From Brenneria izadpanahii (GTDB taxonomy: Bacteria; Pseudomonadota; Gammaproteobacteria; Enterobacterales; Enterobacteriaceae): DNA of 64,000 bases. Below, one piece after another: positions 1 to 12,064 of the stretch. The stretch spans positions 3,720,001 to 3,784,000 of the forward strand of contig NZ_CP050854.1 of NCBI RefSeq assembly GCF_017569925.1, in the 5' to 3' direction. How positions within the stretch are numbered: the first letter of the stretch is position 1; the number at the start of each line of letters is the position of its first letter. Made by a program: the position numbers and the translations under genes. A model generated the notes under the pieces. That model did not search any database. It was given only the letters and a program-made list of their open reading frames with translations, and was not told where the DNA came from.

Positions 1-1
1 G

Positions 2-1954
<1,953 letters not shown>

Positions 1955-1973
1955 CCATTGACGGGTAATCGCT

Positions 1974-2552
1974 ATGCGTAATTTACGTTCCGCCCTGTTT
2001 CTTTTAATCATGTTAATGCTGTGTACCGGCCTGGCTTATCCATTGCTGACCACGGAGCTGGCGCAGCGGCTATTCCCTTCCCAGGCCAATGGCTCATTGA
2101 TTTACCGTGATAATATCGTCGTCGGCTCGTCGCTTATCGGCCAGGCATTCAACCAGGATAACTATTTCCATGGGCGCCCTTCCGCTACCGCGGATACCCC
2201 CTATAATGCGCTGGCTTCAGGCGGCAGTAATCTGGCGGCCAGTAACCCGGCGCTGGATAAACAGATCCGGCAGCGCGTCGCGCAGTGGCGCCGGAGCACC
2301 AACAGCCCGCTGCCTATTCCGGCTGATTTGCTGACCGCCTCCGGCAGCGGACTGGATCCGGCTATCTCGCCGGAAGCGGCGCGCTATCAGGCCGCGCGTA
2401 TCGCTCAGGTCAGGGGGATCGCTTTGCCGCGGGTGCAACAATTGATTAGCCGTTTTACCCAAACCAGTACGCCGGCGTTTATCGGCCGCCCAACCGTAAA
2501 TGTACTAATGTTGAATCTGGCGTTAGACCGGGAAAAAAAACTGCCCAGATAA
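1974..2552 (+). CDS. kdpC: KdpC, accessory subunit of the Kdp K+ pump
   Basis: Single-pass subunit of KdpFABC that is thought to stabilise the complex and assist ATP binding by KdpB. The 192-residue length is typical. One hydrophobic N-terminal segment (about residues 7-27) is followed by a soluble domain with the family's conserved GSSLIGQ stretch and an FHGRPSA motif. It lies 19 nt after kdpB and 9 nt before kdpD, which fits one kdpFABCDE transcript or tight read-through into the regulators. Confidence 0.96.
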   Translation: MRNLRSALFLLIMLMLCTGLAYPLLTTELAQRLFPSQANGSLIYRDNIVVGSSLIGQAFNQDNYFHGRPSATADTPYNALASGGSNLAASNPALDKQIRQRVAQWRRSTNSPLPIPADLLTASGSGLDPAISPEAARYQAARIAQVRGIALPRVQQLISRFTQTSTPAFIGRPTVNVLMLNLALDREKKLPR

Positions 2553-2561
2553 GGAAACACC

Positions 2562-5294
2562 ATGATTAATGGCGAAGATCATCGTCCGGATCCCGATAGC
2601 CTGCTGGCGCAAATTGATGAACCGCCATGCGGTAAGCTGAAAATATTCTTCGGCGCCTGCGCCGGCGTAGGGAAAACCTACGCCATGTTACAGGAAGCGC
2701 AGCGGCTACGAGCCCAGGGGCTGGACGTGTTGGTCGGCGTGGCGGAAACCCATGGACGCAGCGAAACCGCCGCCTTACTGGAAGGTTTGCCGCAGTTGCC
2801 GCAAAAACGCATCAATCATCATGGGCGTCACCTTGTCGAATTCGATCTCGATGCCGCGTTGGCGCGTTGTCCGGCACTAATCCTGATCGACGAACTGGCG
2901 CACAGCAACGTGGCGGGCTCACGGCATCCCAAACGCTGGCAAGATGTTCAGGAACTGCTGGATGCCGGTATCAACGTATTCACCACCGTTAACGTTCAGC
3001 ACCTGGAAAGCCTGAATGACGTGATAGGCGGCGTAACCGGAATTCAAGTACGGGAAACCCTGCCCGATCCGATCTTTGATAATGCCAATGAAGTGATACT
3101 GGTGGATTTGCCGCCGGACGATCTGCGCCAACGGCTGAATGAAGGTAAAGTTTATCTGCCGTTGCAGGCCGAACGGGCGATAGAAAACTTCTTCCGCAAA
3201 GGTAATCTGATCGCGCTGCGTGAGCTGGCATTAAGACGTATGGCCGATCGGGTCGACGATCAAATGCGGGCGCTACGGGCGGTTCAAGGGCGGGAGCATA
3301 TCTGGCATACCCGTGACGCCATCTTGCTATGCATCGGCCATGGACCGGGAAATGAAAAACTGGTGCGTACCGCATCGCGGCTGGCGGCCCGGTTGGGCAG
3401 CGTCTGGCATGCCGTTTATGTCGAAACGCCCAGTCTGCACCAGTTACCGGAAGCGCGGCGGCGGGCGATTTTACGCGCGCTCAAACTTGCGCAGGATCTG
3501 GGCGCGGAAACGGCGACGTTATCCGATCCGGATGAAGAATACGCCATATTACGTTATGCCCGGGAACATAACCTGGGAAAAATTGTTATCGGCCGCCATG
3601 CCGAACAACGCTTTGGCTGGCGGTGGCGCGCCCGCTTTGCCGAGCGCTTAGGTAAACTGGGGCCGGACCTTGATTTGGTGATTGTCTCCGTTAAAGATGA
3701 GGCTCCCAGGCCGGCCAAAGCGCCGGATACGCGCGACTTGATTGAAAAGTGGAGAATGCAGCTTTACGGCTGCGCGATGGCCGCCATACTGTGCGCCGCG
3801 ATCACGCTGTTGGCGCTCTGGTCCCCCTTCTCTATGTTGGAATCAGAGAATCTGGTGATGATTTACCTGCTGGCGGTCGTGGTTATCGCCCTGTTTTATG
3901 GTCGCTGGCCCTCGGTGTTCGCCGCAATAATCAACGTCGCCATCTTCGATCTGTTTTTTATTTTGCCGCGCGGCACCCTTGCCGTTTCAGACGCCCAATA
4001 TCTTGTCACCTTTGCGGTGATGTTGGGCGTCGGTATTTTGGTGGGCAACCTGACCGCGGGCGTGCGTTATCAGGCCAAAGTCGCCCGCTACCGCGAACAG
4101 CGCGCCCGGCATCTCTATGAGATGTCAAAAACGTTGAACCGCAGCCTGTCCCGTGCGGATATCGTAAAAGCCAGCCATCATTTCCTCAGCACCACGTTTC
4201 AAGCCAGAATCGCACTACTGCTGGCCGATGACCCCGACCATTCCTCGCCGGAGCTACAGCAACCGGCGCTCGACGGTCAGGAGCAACTTATCGTCGATAA
4301 CGCGATTGCCCGCTGGAGTTTCGATCATCGTACGCCTGCCGGAGCAGGCACCGCCACCCTGCCCGGCGTCCCCTACCAGATACTGCCGTTGGCCACGACG
4401 CAGCAAATCTTCGGCGTGCTGGCGATTGAACCGGACAATATCCGGCAGTTAATGGTTCCCGAACAACAGCGCCTGCTGGAAACCTTTACCGTATTGATCG
4501 CCAATGCGCTGGAGCGCCTGTTTCTGATGCAAAGCACGGAAAACGCCCGCCTGAATACGGAGCGCGAGCAATTGCGAAACTCACTGCTCGCGGCCCTCTC
4601 CCATGATTTGCGCACGCCGTTGACGGTACTGTTCGGCCAGGCCGAAATTCTGACGCTTAATCTGGCCGACGAAGGCTCGCCGCACGCACGCCAGGCCAGC
4701 CAAATCCGCCAGCAGATCCTGAATACCACGCGGCTGGTGAACAACCTGCTGGATATGGCCCGGATCCAATCCGACGGCTTTCATCTGCGCAAATCGTGGC
4801 AAACGCTGGAAGAGTTGATCGGTGGCGCATTACAGCAGTTGGAAAGCGCGCTGGAGAAAAATACGATTCGGGTAAATCTATCCGACAATATGATTCTGGT
4901 TTATTGTGATGCCAGTCTGGTTGAGCGGGTGCTGATCAACCTGTTGGAAAATGCGCTGAAATATGCCGGCGAGCAGGCAATCATCACGATAGAGACGACA
5001 ATACGCTATCGGCCGGCTACGCCGGATGATTGGCTGGAAGTGATTGTGCGGGATAATGGGCCGGGTATCGAAGCCGGGCAGGAAGAGGTTATTTTCGACA
5101 AGTTCGCCCGCGGCCATAAAGAGTCGTCAATCCCCGGCGTGGGGTTGGGGCTGGCGATATGCCGCGCCATCATCGACATTCACGGCGGGCGCATCTGGGC
5201 GGCCAATAGCGAAACGGGCGGCGCCGCATTCCATTTCACCCTGCCGCTATCCGCCCCGCCGGCGATCGAGCCAGAAGATCTTGAGGAGAACTGA
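2562..5294 (+). CDS. kdpD: KdpD, K+/turgor-responsive sensor histidine kinase
   Basis: Membrane sensor kinase that phosphorylates KdpE under K+ limitation. At 910 residues it is slightly longer than the E. coli protein. Order of parts: N-terminal KdpD domain with a Walker-A-like GACAGVGKT (residues 31-39), a universal-stress-like region (about 250-370), four clustered membrane segments (about 400-500), a GAF-like region, the H-box SHDLRTP with the phospho-acceptor His near residue 681, then an ATPase domain with N, G1 (DNGPG) and G2 (GVGLGL) boxes. kdpE begins 6 nt after its stop. Confidence 0.97.
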   Translation: MINGEDHRPDPDSLLAQIDEPPCGKLKIFFGACAGVGKTYAMLQEAQRLRAQGLDVLVGVAETHGRSETAALLEGLPQLPQKRINHHGRHLVEFDLDAALARCPALILIDELAHSNVAGSRHPKRWQDVQELLDAGINVFTTVNVQHLESLNDVIGGVTGIQVRETLPDPIFDNANEVILVDLPPDDLRQRLNEGKVYLPLQAERAIENFFRKGNLIALRELALRRMADRVDDQMRALRAVQGREHIWHTRDAILLCIGHGPGNEKLVRTASRLAARLGSVWHAVYVETPSLHQLPEARRRAILRALKLAQDLGAETATLSDPDEEYAILRYAREHNLGKIVIGRHAEQRFGWRWRARFAERLGKLGPDLDLVIVSVKDEAPRPAKAPDTRDLIEKWRMQLYGCAMAAILCAAITLLALWSPFSMLESENLVMIYLLAVVVIALFYGRWPSVFAAIINVAIFDLFFILPRGTLAVSDAQYLVTFAVMLGVGILVGNLTAGVRYQAKVARYREQRARHLYEMSKTLNRSLSRADIVKASHHFLSTTFQARIALLLADDPDHSSPELQQPALDGQEQLIVDNAIARWSFDHRTPAGAGTATLPGVPYQILPLATTQQIFGVLAIEPDNIRQLMVPEQQRLLETFTVLIANALERLFLMQSTENARLNTEREQLRNSLLAALSHDLRTPLTVLFGQAEILTLNLADEGSPHARQASQIRQQILNTTRLVNNLLDMARIQSDGFHLRKSWQTLEELIGGALQQLESALEKNTIRVNLSDNMILVYCDASLVERVLINLLENALKYAGEQAIITIETTIRYRPATPDDWLEVIVRDNGPGIEAGQEEVIFDKFARGHKESSIPGVGLGLAICRAIIDIHGGRIWAANSETGGAAFHFTLPLSAPPAIEPEDLEEN

Positions 5295-5299
5295 ATTCA

Positions 5300-5980
5300 T
5301 TGCAGACCGCTATTTTGATCGTAGAAGATGAAAAAGAGATCCGCCGCTTTGTCCGTCAGGCGTTGGAGGCCGAGGGCTGTCGCGTGTATGACGCCGACAC
5401 CCTGCAACGCGGCTTGATTGAAGCGGCGACGCGTAAACCCGAACTGGTTATTCTCGATCTCGGCCTGCCGGATGGCAGCGGCATCGACTATATCCGCGAT
5501 CTCCGCCAGTGGAGCAGTATGCCGATTATCGTGCTGTCGGCGCGCGCTGACGAACAGGATAAAATCGAGGCGCTGGATGCCGGGGCGGACGACTATCTGA
5601 CCAAGCCGTTCGGCATCGGTGAATTGATGGCCAGAGTACGTGCCGCATTGCGTCACCACGGGCGTTCGCCGCAGGAGACGCCGCTGGTGCGCTTCGGGAA
5701 TGTGACCATCGACCTGCTCAATCGCCTGGTCAGCCGCGAGGGCCAGGAATTACACCTGACGCCGATCGAATTCCGTCTACTGGCGGTACTGGCGGCGAAC
5801 CCCGGCAAGGTGCTGACGCAACGTCAGCTGCTAACCCAGGTCTGGGGGCCCAACGCCGTAGAACACAGTCACTATCTGCGTATCTATATGGGGCATCTGC
5901 GCCAGAAATTGGAAGTTGATCCCGCCCGGCCGCGCCATCTGTTAACAGAAACGGCGATTGGCTATCGTTTTATGCCGTAA
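5300..5980 (+). CDS. kdpE: KdpE, response regulator of the kdp operon
   Basis: OmpR/PhoB-class transcription activator of kdpFABC. It has 226 residues: an N-terminal receiver domain with phospho-acceptor Asp53 (ILDLGLPDG) and conserved Lys102 (TKPFG), and a C-terminal winged helix (about 130-226). The start is a TTG at 5300. It is preferred because a strong GAGGAG Shine-Dalgarno ends about 10 nt upstream, inside the kdpD stop region, and because the protein then starts like its relatives. Translation is probably coupled to kdpD. Confidence 0.96.
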   Translation: MQTAILIVEDEKEIRRFVRQALEAEGCRVYDADTLQRGLIEAATRKPELVILDLGLPDGSGIDYIRDLRQWSSMPIIVLSARADEQDKIEALDAGADDYLTKPFGIGELMARVRAALRHHGRSPQETPLVRFGNVTIDLLNRLVSREGQELHLTPIEFRLLAVLAANPGKVLTQRQLLTQVWGPNAVEHSHYLRIYMGHLRQKLEVDPARPRHLLTETAIGYRFMP

Positions 5981-6077
5981 ATCTGGTTATCTGCCAGCGC
6001 CCGGCGTAACATTTCTGCGCGATTACATTCAAGAAGAACCTTGCCATTTCCGCTTATTTATTCTGGGATCTCATATT

Positions 6078-6506
6078 ATGACTAGCTGGTTAATCTATGC
6101 CTTGCTATCTGCGCTATGCGCAGCCCTGGTCGCCATCTTTGGCAAAATCGGTCTGCAAAATCTGGATGCCAATTCCGCAACGGCAATCCGTGCTGTCGTC
6201 ATGGCGCTTTTTTTAGTCGGCGTGGTGGTGGTACAGGGAAAAACGGCGCTGGTCAGCGAAATCATCGCCAATAAAAAGGCGTTGATGTTTATTCTGCTCA
6301 GCGGCGTGGCCGGCGCCATGTCGTGGCTGTTTTACTTTGTCGCGCTGAAAAACGGCAATGTTGCTCAGGTAGCGCCGATCGATAAACTCAGCGTGGTCTT
6401 TGCCGTGGTGCTGGCGGTGTTGCTGCTGGGTGAAAAAATTTCGCTGATGGCCGGCGCGGGCGTGGCGCTGATCTCAGCGGGCGCGCTGCTTGTAGCGCTG
6501 GGATAA
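6078..6506 (+). CDS. Single-domain EamA/DMT-family membrane protein
   Basis: A 142-residue, very hydrophobic protein with about five membrane helices. It corresponds to one EamA (drug/metabolite transporter) repeat, so it would act as a dimer or small transporter; the substrate is unknown. The ATG at 6078 is chosen over an upstream in-frame start that would overlap kdpE, because it opens directly with a membrane helix (TSWLIYALLSALCAAL). It lies 97 nt after kdpE and converges on pgm. The family assignment is by sequence character, and no specific gene name is justified. Confidence 0.8.
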   Translation: MTSWLIYALLSALCAALVAIFGKIGLQNLDANSATAIRAVVMALFLVGVVVVQGKTALVSEIIANKKALMFILLSGVAGAMSWLFYFVALKNGNVAQVAPIDKLSVVFAVVLAVLLLGEKISLMAGAGVALISAGALLVALG

Positions 6507-6508
6507 AA

Positions 6509-6527
6509 GGCGCTGCGATGCAGCGCC
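6509..6527 (-). terminator. Rho-independent terminator of pgm
   Basis: Perfect 8-bp stem GGCGCTGC / GCAGCGCC with a 3-nt loop between two convergent genes. Read on the minus strand it is followed by TTTTAT, so it is best assigned to pgm. It may also slow transcription of the EamA gene from the other side. Confidence 0.7.
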
Positions 6528-6538
6528 TGACAGGATCA

Positions 6539-8182
6539 TTACTTGGCGTTAGCCAGCACGGCGCTGACGATTTCTACCGCTTCTTTCTCAATGCGTTCCC
6601 GGTGCTCTGCGCCAAGGAAGCTCTCACAGTAGATTTTATAGGCTTCTTCCGTGCCGGAAGGACGCGCCGCAAACCAGCCGTTATCGGTCATCACTTTCAG
6701 CCCGCCGATAGGCGCGCCGTTGCCGGGTGCGCTCGTCAGGCGAGCGATGATGGGATCGCCGGCCAGCGTACTGGCGGACACCTGCTCTGGCGACAGCTTG
6801 GATAATGCCGCTTTCTGCGCGTGAGTCGCCGCTGCCTGAATACGGTTATAGCTCGGCGCGCCGAAGCGTTTCGTCAGCTCATCATAATGCTGTTGCGGGT
6901 TTTTACCCGTTACGGCCGTAATCTCCGCGGCCAGCAGACACATAATGATGCCGTCTTTATCCGTTGACCACGGCGTGCCGTCAAAGCGCAGGAATGACGC
7001 CCCCGCGCTCTCTTCGCCGCCAAAGCCGAAGCTGCCGTCGAATAGTCCGTCGACAAACCATTTAAAGCCGACCGGCACTTCCACCAGCTTGCGCCCCAAA
7101 TCCGCCACGACGCGATCGATCATCGCGCTGGAAACCAATGTTTTGCCTACCGCGACGGACTCTCCCCATTGAGGGCGATGCTGGAACAGGTAGTTGATGG
7201 ATACGGCCAGAAAATGGTTCGGATTCATCAGGCCGGCAGGCGTGACGATACCGTGGCGGTCATAATCCGGATCGTTGGCGAAAGCCAGATCGAATTTATC
7301 ACGCAGCGCCAGCAACCCGGCCATGGCGGAAACCGATGAGCAGTCCATACGGATCACGCCGTCGTGATCCAGCGTCATAAAACGGAAAGTCTGATCGATG
7401 GAATCATTCACCAGCGTCAGATTCAGCTTGTAATGCTCGGCAATACGCTGCCAGTAGGCGATGCCGGATCCGCCCAGCGGATCGACGCCCAACGTCAGGC
7501 CCGCACGCTGAATCGCCGCCATATCCACCACGCTGGACAGCCCTTCAACGTAAGGCTGCACCAAATCCTGCTCATGGATATAACCGCTCTTCCAGGCCTG
7601 ATCCAGCGTAATACGTTTCACCCCTTTCAGCCCGTCAGCCAACAGCGCATTGGCGCGTTTTTCGATCACGCTGGTGACGTTGGTATCGGCGGGGCCGCCA
7701 TTTGGCGGATTGTACTTAATGCCGCCATCTTCGGGAGGATTGTGGGACGGCGTAATGACGATGCCGTCCGCCAGCGCGCCGCCTTCACGGTTATGAACCA
7801 AGATGGCATTGGAAATCGCCGGCGTCGGGGTAAAACCGTTGTCCTGCTGGACAATGATATCCACGCCGTTCGCCGTCAGCACTTCCAGTACCGAAATAAA
7901 CGCCGGTTCGGACAGCGCATGCGTATCTTTGCCGAGATAGCACGGGCCGGCGATGCCTTGCTTGCCGCGCTCTTCGGCGATCGCCTGCGCTATCGCCAAA
8001 ATATGCGCTTCATTAAAACTATGGCGTCCCGCGCTGCCGCGATGTCCCGAAGTACCAAACTTCACCGCATGCGCTGCATTTCCGACTTCCGGGCGCAGAA
8101 CATAATATTGTGACGTCAACTGAGCCACATTGATTAAATCGCTTTGCCGGGTAGGCTGTCCGGCTCTTGGGTGATTAGCCAT
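6539..8182 (-). CDS. pgm: Phosphoglucomutase, alpha-D-glucose specific
   Basis: Interconverts glucose 1-phosphate and glucose 6-phosphate in the cytoplasm, linking glycolysis to UDP-glucose and envelope sugars. The 547 residues match the family length. The active-site phosphoserine lies in TPSHNP (Ser146), with the metal-binding loop DPDYDRHG and the sugar-binding GGEESAG also present. The start ATG at 8182 aligns with the family; another ATG 6 nt upstream (8188) is possible. It lies downstream of seqA on the same strand with a 28-nt gap, as in other enterobacteria. Confidence 0.97.
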   Translation of the reverse strand: MANHPRAGQPTRQSDLINVAQLTSQYYVLRPEVGNAAHAVKFGTSGHRGSAGRHSFNEAHILAIAQAIAEERGKQGIAGPCYLGKDTHALSEPAFISVLEVLTANGVDIIVQQDNGFTPTPAISNAILVHNREGGALADGIVITPSHNPPEDGGIKYNPPNGGPADTNVTSVIEKRANALLADGLKGVKRITLDQAWKSGYIHEQDLVQPYVEGLSSVVDMAAIQRAGLTLGVDPLGGSGIAYWQRIAEHYKLNLTLVNDSIDQTFRFMTLDHDGVIRMDCSSVSAMAGLLALRDKFDLAFANDPDYDRHGIVTPAGLMNPNHFLAVSINYLFQHRPQWGESVAVGKTLVSSAMIDRVVADLGRKLVEVPVGFKWFVDGLFDGSFGFGGEESAGASFLRFDGTPWSTDKDGIIMCLLAAEITAVTGKNPQQHYDELTKRFGAPSYNRIQAAATHAQKAALSKLSPEQVSASTLAGDPIIARLTSAPGNGAPIGGLKVMTDNGWFAARPSGTEEAYKIYCESFLGAEHRERIEKEAVEIVSAVLANAK

Positions 8183-8210
8183 TGGCATCTCTCTCTGACG
8201 CTGTCATGAA

Positions 8211-8741
8211 TTAGATGGTTCCGCAAACTTTCTCTGTCAGTTCTACCGGGAACTGCATTGACAGCATGATGTGTTCGACCATGCTTCGTTTACGACCGGT
8301 ATTGGTGTTGGTAATAACCCAGTATGGCGTACCCGGAATATGTTTGGGCTTAGTATGGGTGCCATTCTGAAGTAGAGTTTGCTGATCGCCCGCGAAATAA
8401 ACCCGCGTACGGCCATGAAGCGATTCTGTCGCCAGCGCAAATTCCTGCGGCGACAGGAGGTACAACTGAGACAATACCAGCATAAAGCGATTGATCGCCT
8501 TATGCTGCTCAGCGTATTCATCCGATAACAGTAATTCCCGCATTGCCCGAACCCGATCGCCCGGACGCGGGGATGAAGCTGGCTGCGTATTTGCCGCAAC
8601 GTCCGCCGCTGGCGCCGCGGAGGACTGGCCGGCGGTAAATTTCAGCATCCGCCGTAAAATATCCGATGCGCTTTCACCGATATGCTGCGTGTGGCTCGCG
8701 ATATAACGATAAAGCTCTTCGTCGACCTCAATAGTTTTCAT
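8211..8741 (-). CDS. seqA: SeqA, negative modulator of replication initiation
   Basis: Binds hemimethylated GATC sites, sequesters newly replicated oriC and organises DNA behind forks. It has 176 residues: an N-terminal multimerisation domain (about 1-35, opening MKTIEVDEELY), a variable Ala/Pro-rich linker (about 40-62) and a conserved C-terminal DNA-binding domain (about 65-176) that includes NTNTGRKR. It heads the seqA-pgm pair and is divergent from ybfF. Confidence 0.97.
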   Translation of the reverse strand: MKTIEVDEELYRYIASHTQHIGESASDILRRMLKFTAGQSSAAPAADVAANTQPASSPRPGDRVRAMRELLLSDEYAEQHKAINRFMLVLSQLYLLSPQEFALATESLHGRTRVYFAGDQQTLLQNGTHTKPKHIPGTPYWVITNTNTGRKRSMVEHIMLSMQFPVELTEKVCGTI

Positions 8742-8960
8742 CTTTATCCAGTGCTGTTTTATTACTCAAATCAATCGTCAAGAAGTATACAAGCGAATAA
8801 CGGCTCTCGAACAGCGCCAGAACACCGACAACGCAAAAACTCGGATTATGCCTTGCTGACGCTGCTCTCACCGACGAGGTTAGACTTGCTTCTTCCGCGG
8901 TAACCTTGTGTTGTAAACTAATGATACCCTAAGCGCCTGTATCTCTGAATGAACTTCACC

Positions 8961-9728
8961 ATGAAATTGAATTATCGTAGGCATGATGCGCGTCAACCCG
9001 ATGGCAAATTACCCGTCGTCCTCATCCACGGACTGTTTGGCAATCTGGATAATCTTGGTGTACTGGGCCGGGATTTGCAAAATCAGCGCGATGTTTTACA
9101 ACTGGATCTGCGCAATCACGGCCTGTCGCCGCGCTCGCCGCAGATGACCTACCCGGCGATGGCGCAAGATGTTCTGGAATTATTGGATGCATTGAACATC
9201 GAGCGGGCAATCGTGATCGGTCATTCGATGGGCGGGAAAGTGGCGATGTCGCTCAGTTCCCTTATTCCGCAGCGGCTGGCGAAGCTGGTGGTGATGGATA
9301 TCGCGCCGGTCGCCTATCGGACCCGCGGGCATGACGATGTGTTTACCGCGTTACGGGCCGTCAGCGATGCCGGGCTCGCCTCCCGTACGCAAGCCGCCGC
9401 GCTGATGCGACAATATCTGAAGGAAGAAGGCGTCATTCAATTTTTGCTGAAATCGTTCCAGCAGGGCGAATGGCGATTCAATGTGCCGGCGCTGTGGGAT
9501 CAATACGAAAATATTATCGGCTGGCAGGATGTTCCCGCCTGGCAGGGGCCGGTGTTGTTTATTCGCGGCGAAAACTCGCCCTATCTGGATGATATCTATC
9601 GCGAAGCCATACTGCGCCAGTTCCCGATGGCTCGCGCTTATGTGGTGAGCGGCGCGGGACACTGGGTTCATGCGGAGAAACCCGAGGCGGTCTTACGCGC
9701 AATCCATCGTTTTCTGGATGCGAGTTAA
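8961..9728 (+). CDS. ybfF: YbfF, alpha/beta-hydrolase esterase
   Basis: Serine esterase of the alpha/beta-hydrolase fold; E. coli YbfF acts on acyl-CoA and short esters. The protein is 255 residues from the ATG at 8961. An ATG 12 nt upstream (8949) is also in frame, and no clear Shine-Dalgarno decides between them. An oxyanion-region HGLFG lies near residues 23-27, the nucleophile is Ser89 in GHSMGG, and the catalytic His is in GAGHWVH near the C terminus. It is divergent from seqA. Confidence 0.93.
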   Translation: MKLNYRRHDARQPDGKLPVVLIHGLFGNLDNLGVLGRDLQNQRDVLQLDLRNHGLSPRSPQMTYPAMAQDVLELLDALNIERAIVIGHSMGGKVAMSLSSLIPQRLAKLVVMDIAPVAYRTRGHDDVFTALRAVSDAGLASRTQAAALMRQYLKEEGVIQFLLKSFQQGEWRFNVPALWDQYENIIGWQDVPAWQGPVLFIRGENSPYLDDIYREAILRQFPMARAYVVSGAGHWVHAEKPEAVLRAIHRFLDAS

Positions 9729-9906
9729 CCGGACGGCCCTGATTAACCATTGTCGCCGCCAGTACGGCTGGGGTATGATGACGCCCGCAGTAGAGGGACG
9801 GCTAATTCAGCCAAGGCGTTGTAACCACATCATCAAAATGAACGCGTAGTACGTTATGTTATAGACGTGCGCATTTTGGTCCGAATACCTTGCAGTATCA
9901 TTACCT

Positions 9907-10188
9907 ATGGCAAAAGAACAAACGGATCGTACCACGCTGGATCTGTTCGCAGATGAGCGACGCCCGGGCCGCCCGAAGACCAACCCGCTTTCACGTGATG
10001 AGCAGTTAAGAATCAATAAGCGTAATCAGCTGCGACGCGACAAAGTTCGCGGATTACGGCGGGTTGAGCTGAAAATTAACAGCGAGGCGGTCGATATCCT
10101 TAACGACCTGGCCGCACAGCGCAATATCAGCCGTAGTGAACTTATTGAAGAAATTTTACTGGAACAGCTGGCCGGGAAAAAAGTCTGA
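9907..10188 (+). CDS. ybfE: YbfE, LexA-regulated small DNA-binding-type protein
   Basis: A 93-residue basic protein, almost identical to E. coli YbfE through residue 60 (PGRPKTNPLSRDEQLRINKR). The C-terminal half resembles a ribbon-helix-helix domain. The E. coli gene is a LexA target of unknown function. I searched the 180 nt upstream by eye for CTG-N10-CAG and found none, so LexA control is not visible here. In E. coli fldA follows directly; here a chemoreceptor gene intervenes on the opposite strand. Confidence 0.9.
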   Translation: MAKEQTDRTTLDLFADERRPGRPKTNPLSRDEQLRINKRNQLRRDKVRGLRRVELKINSEAVDILNDLAAQRNISRSELIEEILLEQLAGKKV

Positions 10189-10217
10189 CGCCAATAAGCC
10201 GCGCTTCCCGGCAGCAA

Positions 10218-10235
10218 GGCGTCATCCCTGACGCC
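10218..10235. terminator. Stem-loop between convergent ybfE and the chemoreceptor gene
   Basis: Perfect 7-bp stem GGCGTCA / TGACGCC with a TCCC loop, midway in the 57-nt gap between two convergent genes. There is no clean T-tract on either side, so it is only a probable terminator. Confidence 0.45.
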
Positions 10236-10245
10236 CTATAAATAA

Positions 10246-11916
10246 TCAGAACTTTTCCCAATTATCATGACTTGGCGGCAACGCTTTCTGAGCCGTTGCC
10301 GCTATCGCGGCTTTCGGCGCCGCGTTGATTTTTACCGCTTTTGCCGGCTGGATATGATGTTCGGACAACTGGAATAACGAAACCGTCTGATTCAACAGCG
10401 CCGCCTGCTCTTCCAGCGACAGCGCGGCGGCCGATGCCTGCTCGACCAACGCCGCGTTCTGCTGGGTGACGCTGTCCATCTCTGAAACGGCCTGAGCGAC
10501 CTGAGCTATCCCCTTGCTTTGTTCTTCCGATGCGGAAGCGATCTCTCCCATGATATCGGTCACGTTAGTCACCGCGCGAACAATGTCGTGCATGGTGTTG
10601 CCGGCCTCTTCAACCAGATGGGAACCGGTATCCACACACCGGACGGAATCCGAAATAAGCCCCTCAATTTCTTTGGCGGCCTGCGCGCTGCGCTGCGCCA
10701 AACTACGAACTTCGCCGGCCACGACGGCAAAGCCACGTCCCTGCTCGCCGGCGCGGGCCGCTTCAACAGCCGCATTCAGCGCCAGGATATTGGTTTGAAA
10801 GGCGATGCTGTTAATCACGGTGGTAATCTCGGCGATTTTCCGTGAACTGCTGGAAATTTCCGACATGGTTTTCACCACGTTTTCAACAATATCGCCGCCC
10901 TTCTTCGCCGTCGTAGAGGCCTGCAAAGCCAATTGGCTGGCATGGTTGGCGTTTTCGGCGTTCTGTTTTACCGTTGCCGTCAATTGCTCCATGCTGGCGG
11001 CGGTTTCTTCCAGTGCGGAAGCCTGCTGCTCGGTACGTGACGACAGATCGTTGTTCCCGGCGGCGATTTCCGAAGATCCCTGATAAATAGAATCGGTGCT
11101 GTTTCTGATGGTGCTGACCGTGTTGGCCAAACTGGTTTGCATTTCACGTAAGAGAGGAAATAACCTGCCGACGCAGTTACGGCCAAAATCCACGATAGGT
11201 TTGCCTAACTGGCCTGATGCAATCACGCTGAAATGATCGCGCAGATCGTTCAATGGCCGGACCAGGAACTTCACCAAATAGCGATCGGTCAGGAACAGCA
11301 TAATCACCCCGACGATCAAACCTGCCAGCAAAATGTTTTGACCAATAGAGGTGATCTGCTCGAAACGCACGCCGGCGGCAACAAACTTTTCAGACGCGAC
11401 TTTATTGAGGGCCGACATCGATGCGCCGAACTGGCGGCTCAACGGCGGCACCACGTCTCTGGCCTGGACCTGATAGTCATCCAGCAAATTTGCCGAGGCT
11501 TTCTGATATAAAGGTTCGACGCCTTGAACAATCAGCGTATTCCAATCGCGACTGGCCGCCTGCACCAGCGCATCATCCAATCCCGCATGATCTATCCCAT
11601 TGAATGCCGCCAAATCCGCTTTTAACGTATTCAGCGCATTCAACGCCGATGCCTGCTCTCTGTCCGCGGAGGCATTATCGCCGCTGCGGCGCGCATCAAC
11701 GGCGCGGGCCAAACGCGTAACCATACGAAAATACTGATCGTTAGCCTGATTAACAAAATTCATGTTTTCCACCAGCAGGCTGCTGGTTTTAGACGTTGTC
11801 GTCATCTCCTTGAAAGAAAATATCGTGTATATCGACACGCCTCCCCATAGTACACAGAAGGTGCCGAGTACCCATAACATGGCCGTTCTGATGGCGATGT
11901 TCCTTAAAAATCTCAT
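10246..11916 (-). CDS. Methyl-accepting chemotaxis protein (Tar/Tsr class)
   Basis: Inner-membrane chemoreceptor of 556 residues. Parts: TM1 (about 10-32), a periplasmic four-helix-type sensor domain (about 33-190), TM2 (about 191-213), HAMP, methylation helices with EEQ-type sites ([20 protein letters not shown]), and the invariant signalling tip around [19 protein letters not shown]. The C-terminal pentapeptide NWEKF resembles the NWETF tether that recruits CheR/CheB. The ligand cannot be predicted. A FliA-type promoter lies upstream on the same strand (12065-12092), so it should be expressed with flagellar genes. Confidence 0.95.
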   Translation of the reverse strand: MRFLRNIAIRTAMLWVLGTFCVLWGGVSIYTIFSFKEMTTTSKTSSLLVENMNFVNQANDQYFRMVTRLARAVDARRSGDNASADREQASALNALNTLKADLAAFNGIDHAGLDDALVQAASRDWNTLIVQGVEPLYQKASANLLDDYQVQARDVVPPLSRQFGASMSALNKVASEKFVAAGVRFEQITSIGQNILLAGLIVGVIMLFLTDRYLVKFLVRPLNDLRDHFSVIASGQLGKPIVDFGRNCVGRLFPLLREMQTSLANTVSTIRNSTDSIYQGSSEIAAGNNDLSSRTEQQASALEETAASMEQLTATVKQNAENANHASQLALQASTTAKKGGDIVENVVKTMSEISSSSRKIAEITTVINSIAFQTNILALNAAVEAARAGEQGRGFAVVAGEVRSLAQRSAQAAKEIEGLISDSVRCVDTGSHLVEEAGNTMHDIVRAVTNVTDIMGEIASASEEQSKGIAQVAQAVSEMDSVTQQNAALVEQASAAALSLEEQAALLNQTVSLFQLSEHHIQPAKAVKINAAPKAAIAATAQKALPPSHDNWEKF

Positions 11917-11953
11917 AGTTCACTCCAAACCCGAACACGCATAAAAAAGGAAG

Positions 11954-11979
11954 ATCTTGCCGGCAATAGGCGGCAAGAT
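11954..11979 (-). other. Hairpin with T-run in the chemoreceptor mRNA leader
   Basis: Inverted repeat ATCTTGCC / GGCAAGAT around a 10-nt loop. Read on the minus strand it is followed 5 nt later by six T residues (11943-11948), then by the chemoreceptor start 27 nt on. This looks like a weak terminator inside the 5' leader, possibly an attenuator, or leftover structure. Confidence 0.4.
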
Positions 11980-12064
11980 AACGAGAATTCTATTAATTAG
12001 GCTTTCATCACTCCTTCCTGTCGCTAATCTTTCGTCCTGTCGAAACGGATACAATCCACGCTTG

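Noticed and set aside
9729..9906. Expected LexA box upstream of ybfE
   Set aside because: No CTG-N10-CAG was found by eye, so the LexA site is not annotated although the E. coli gene is a LexA target.
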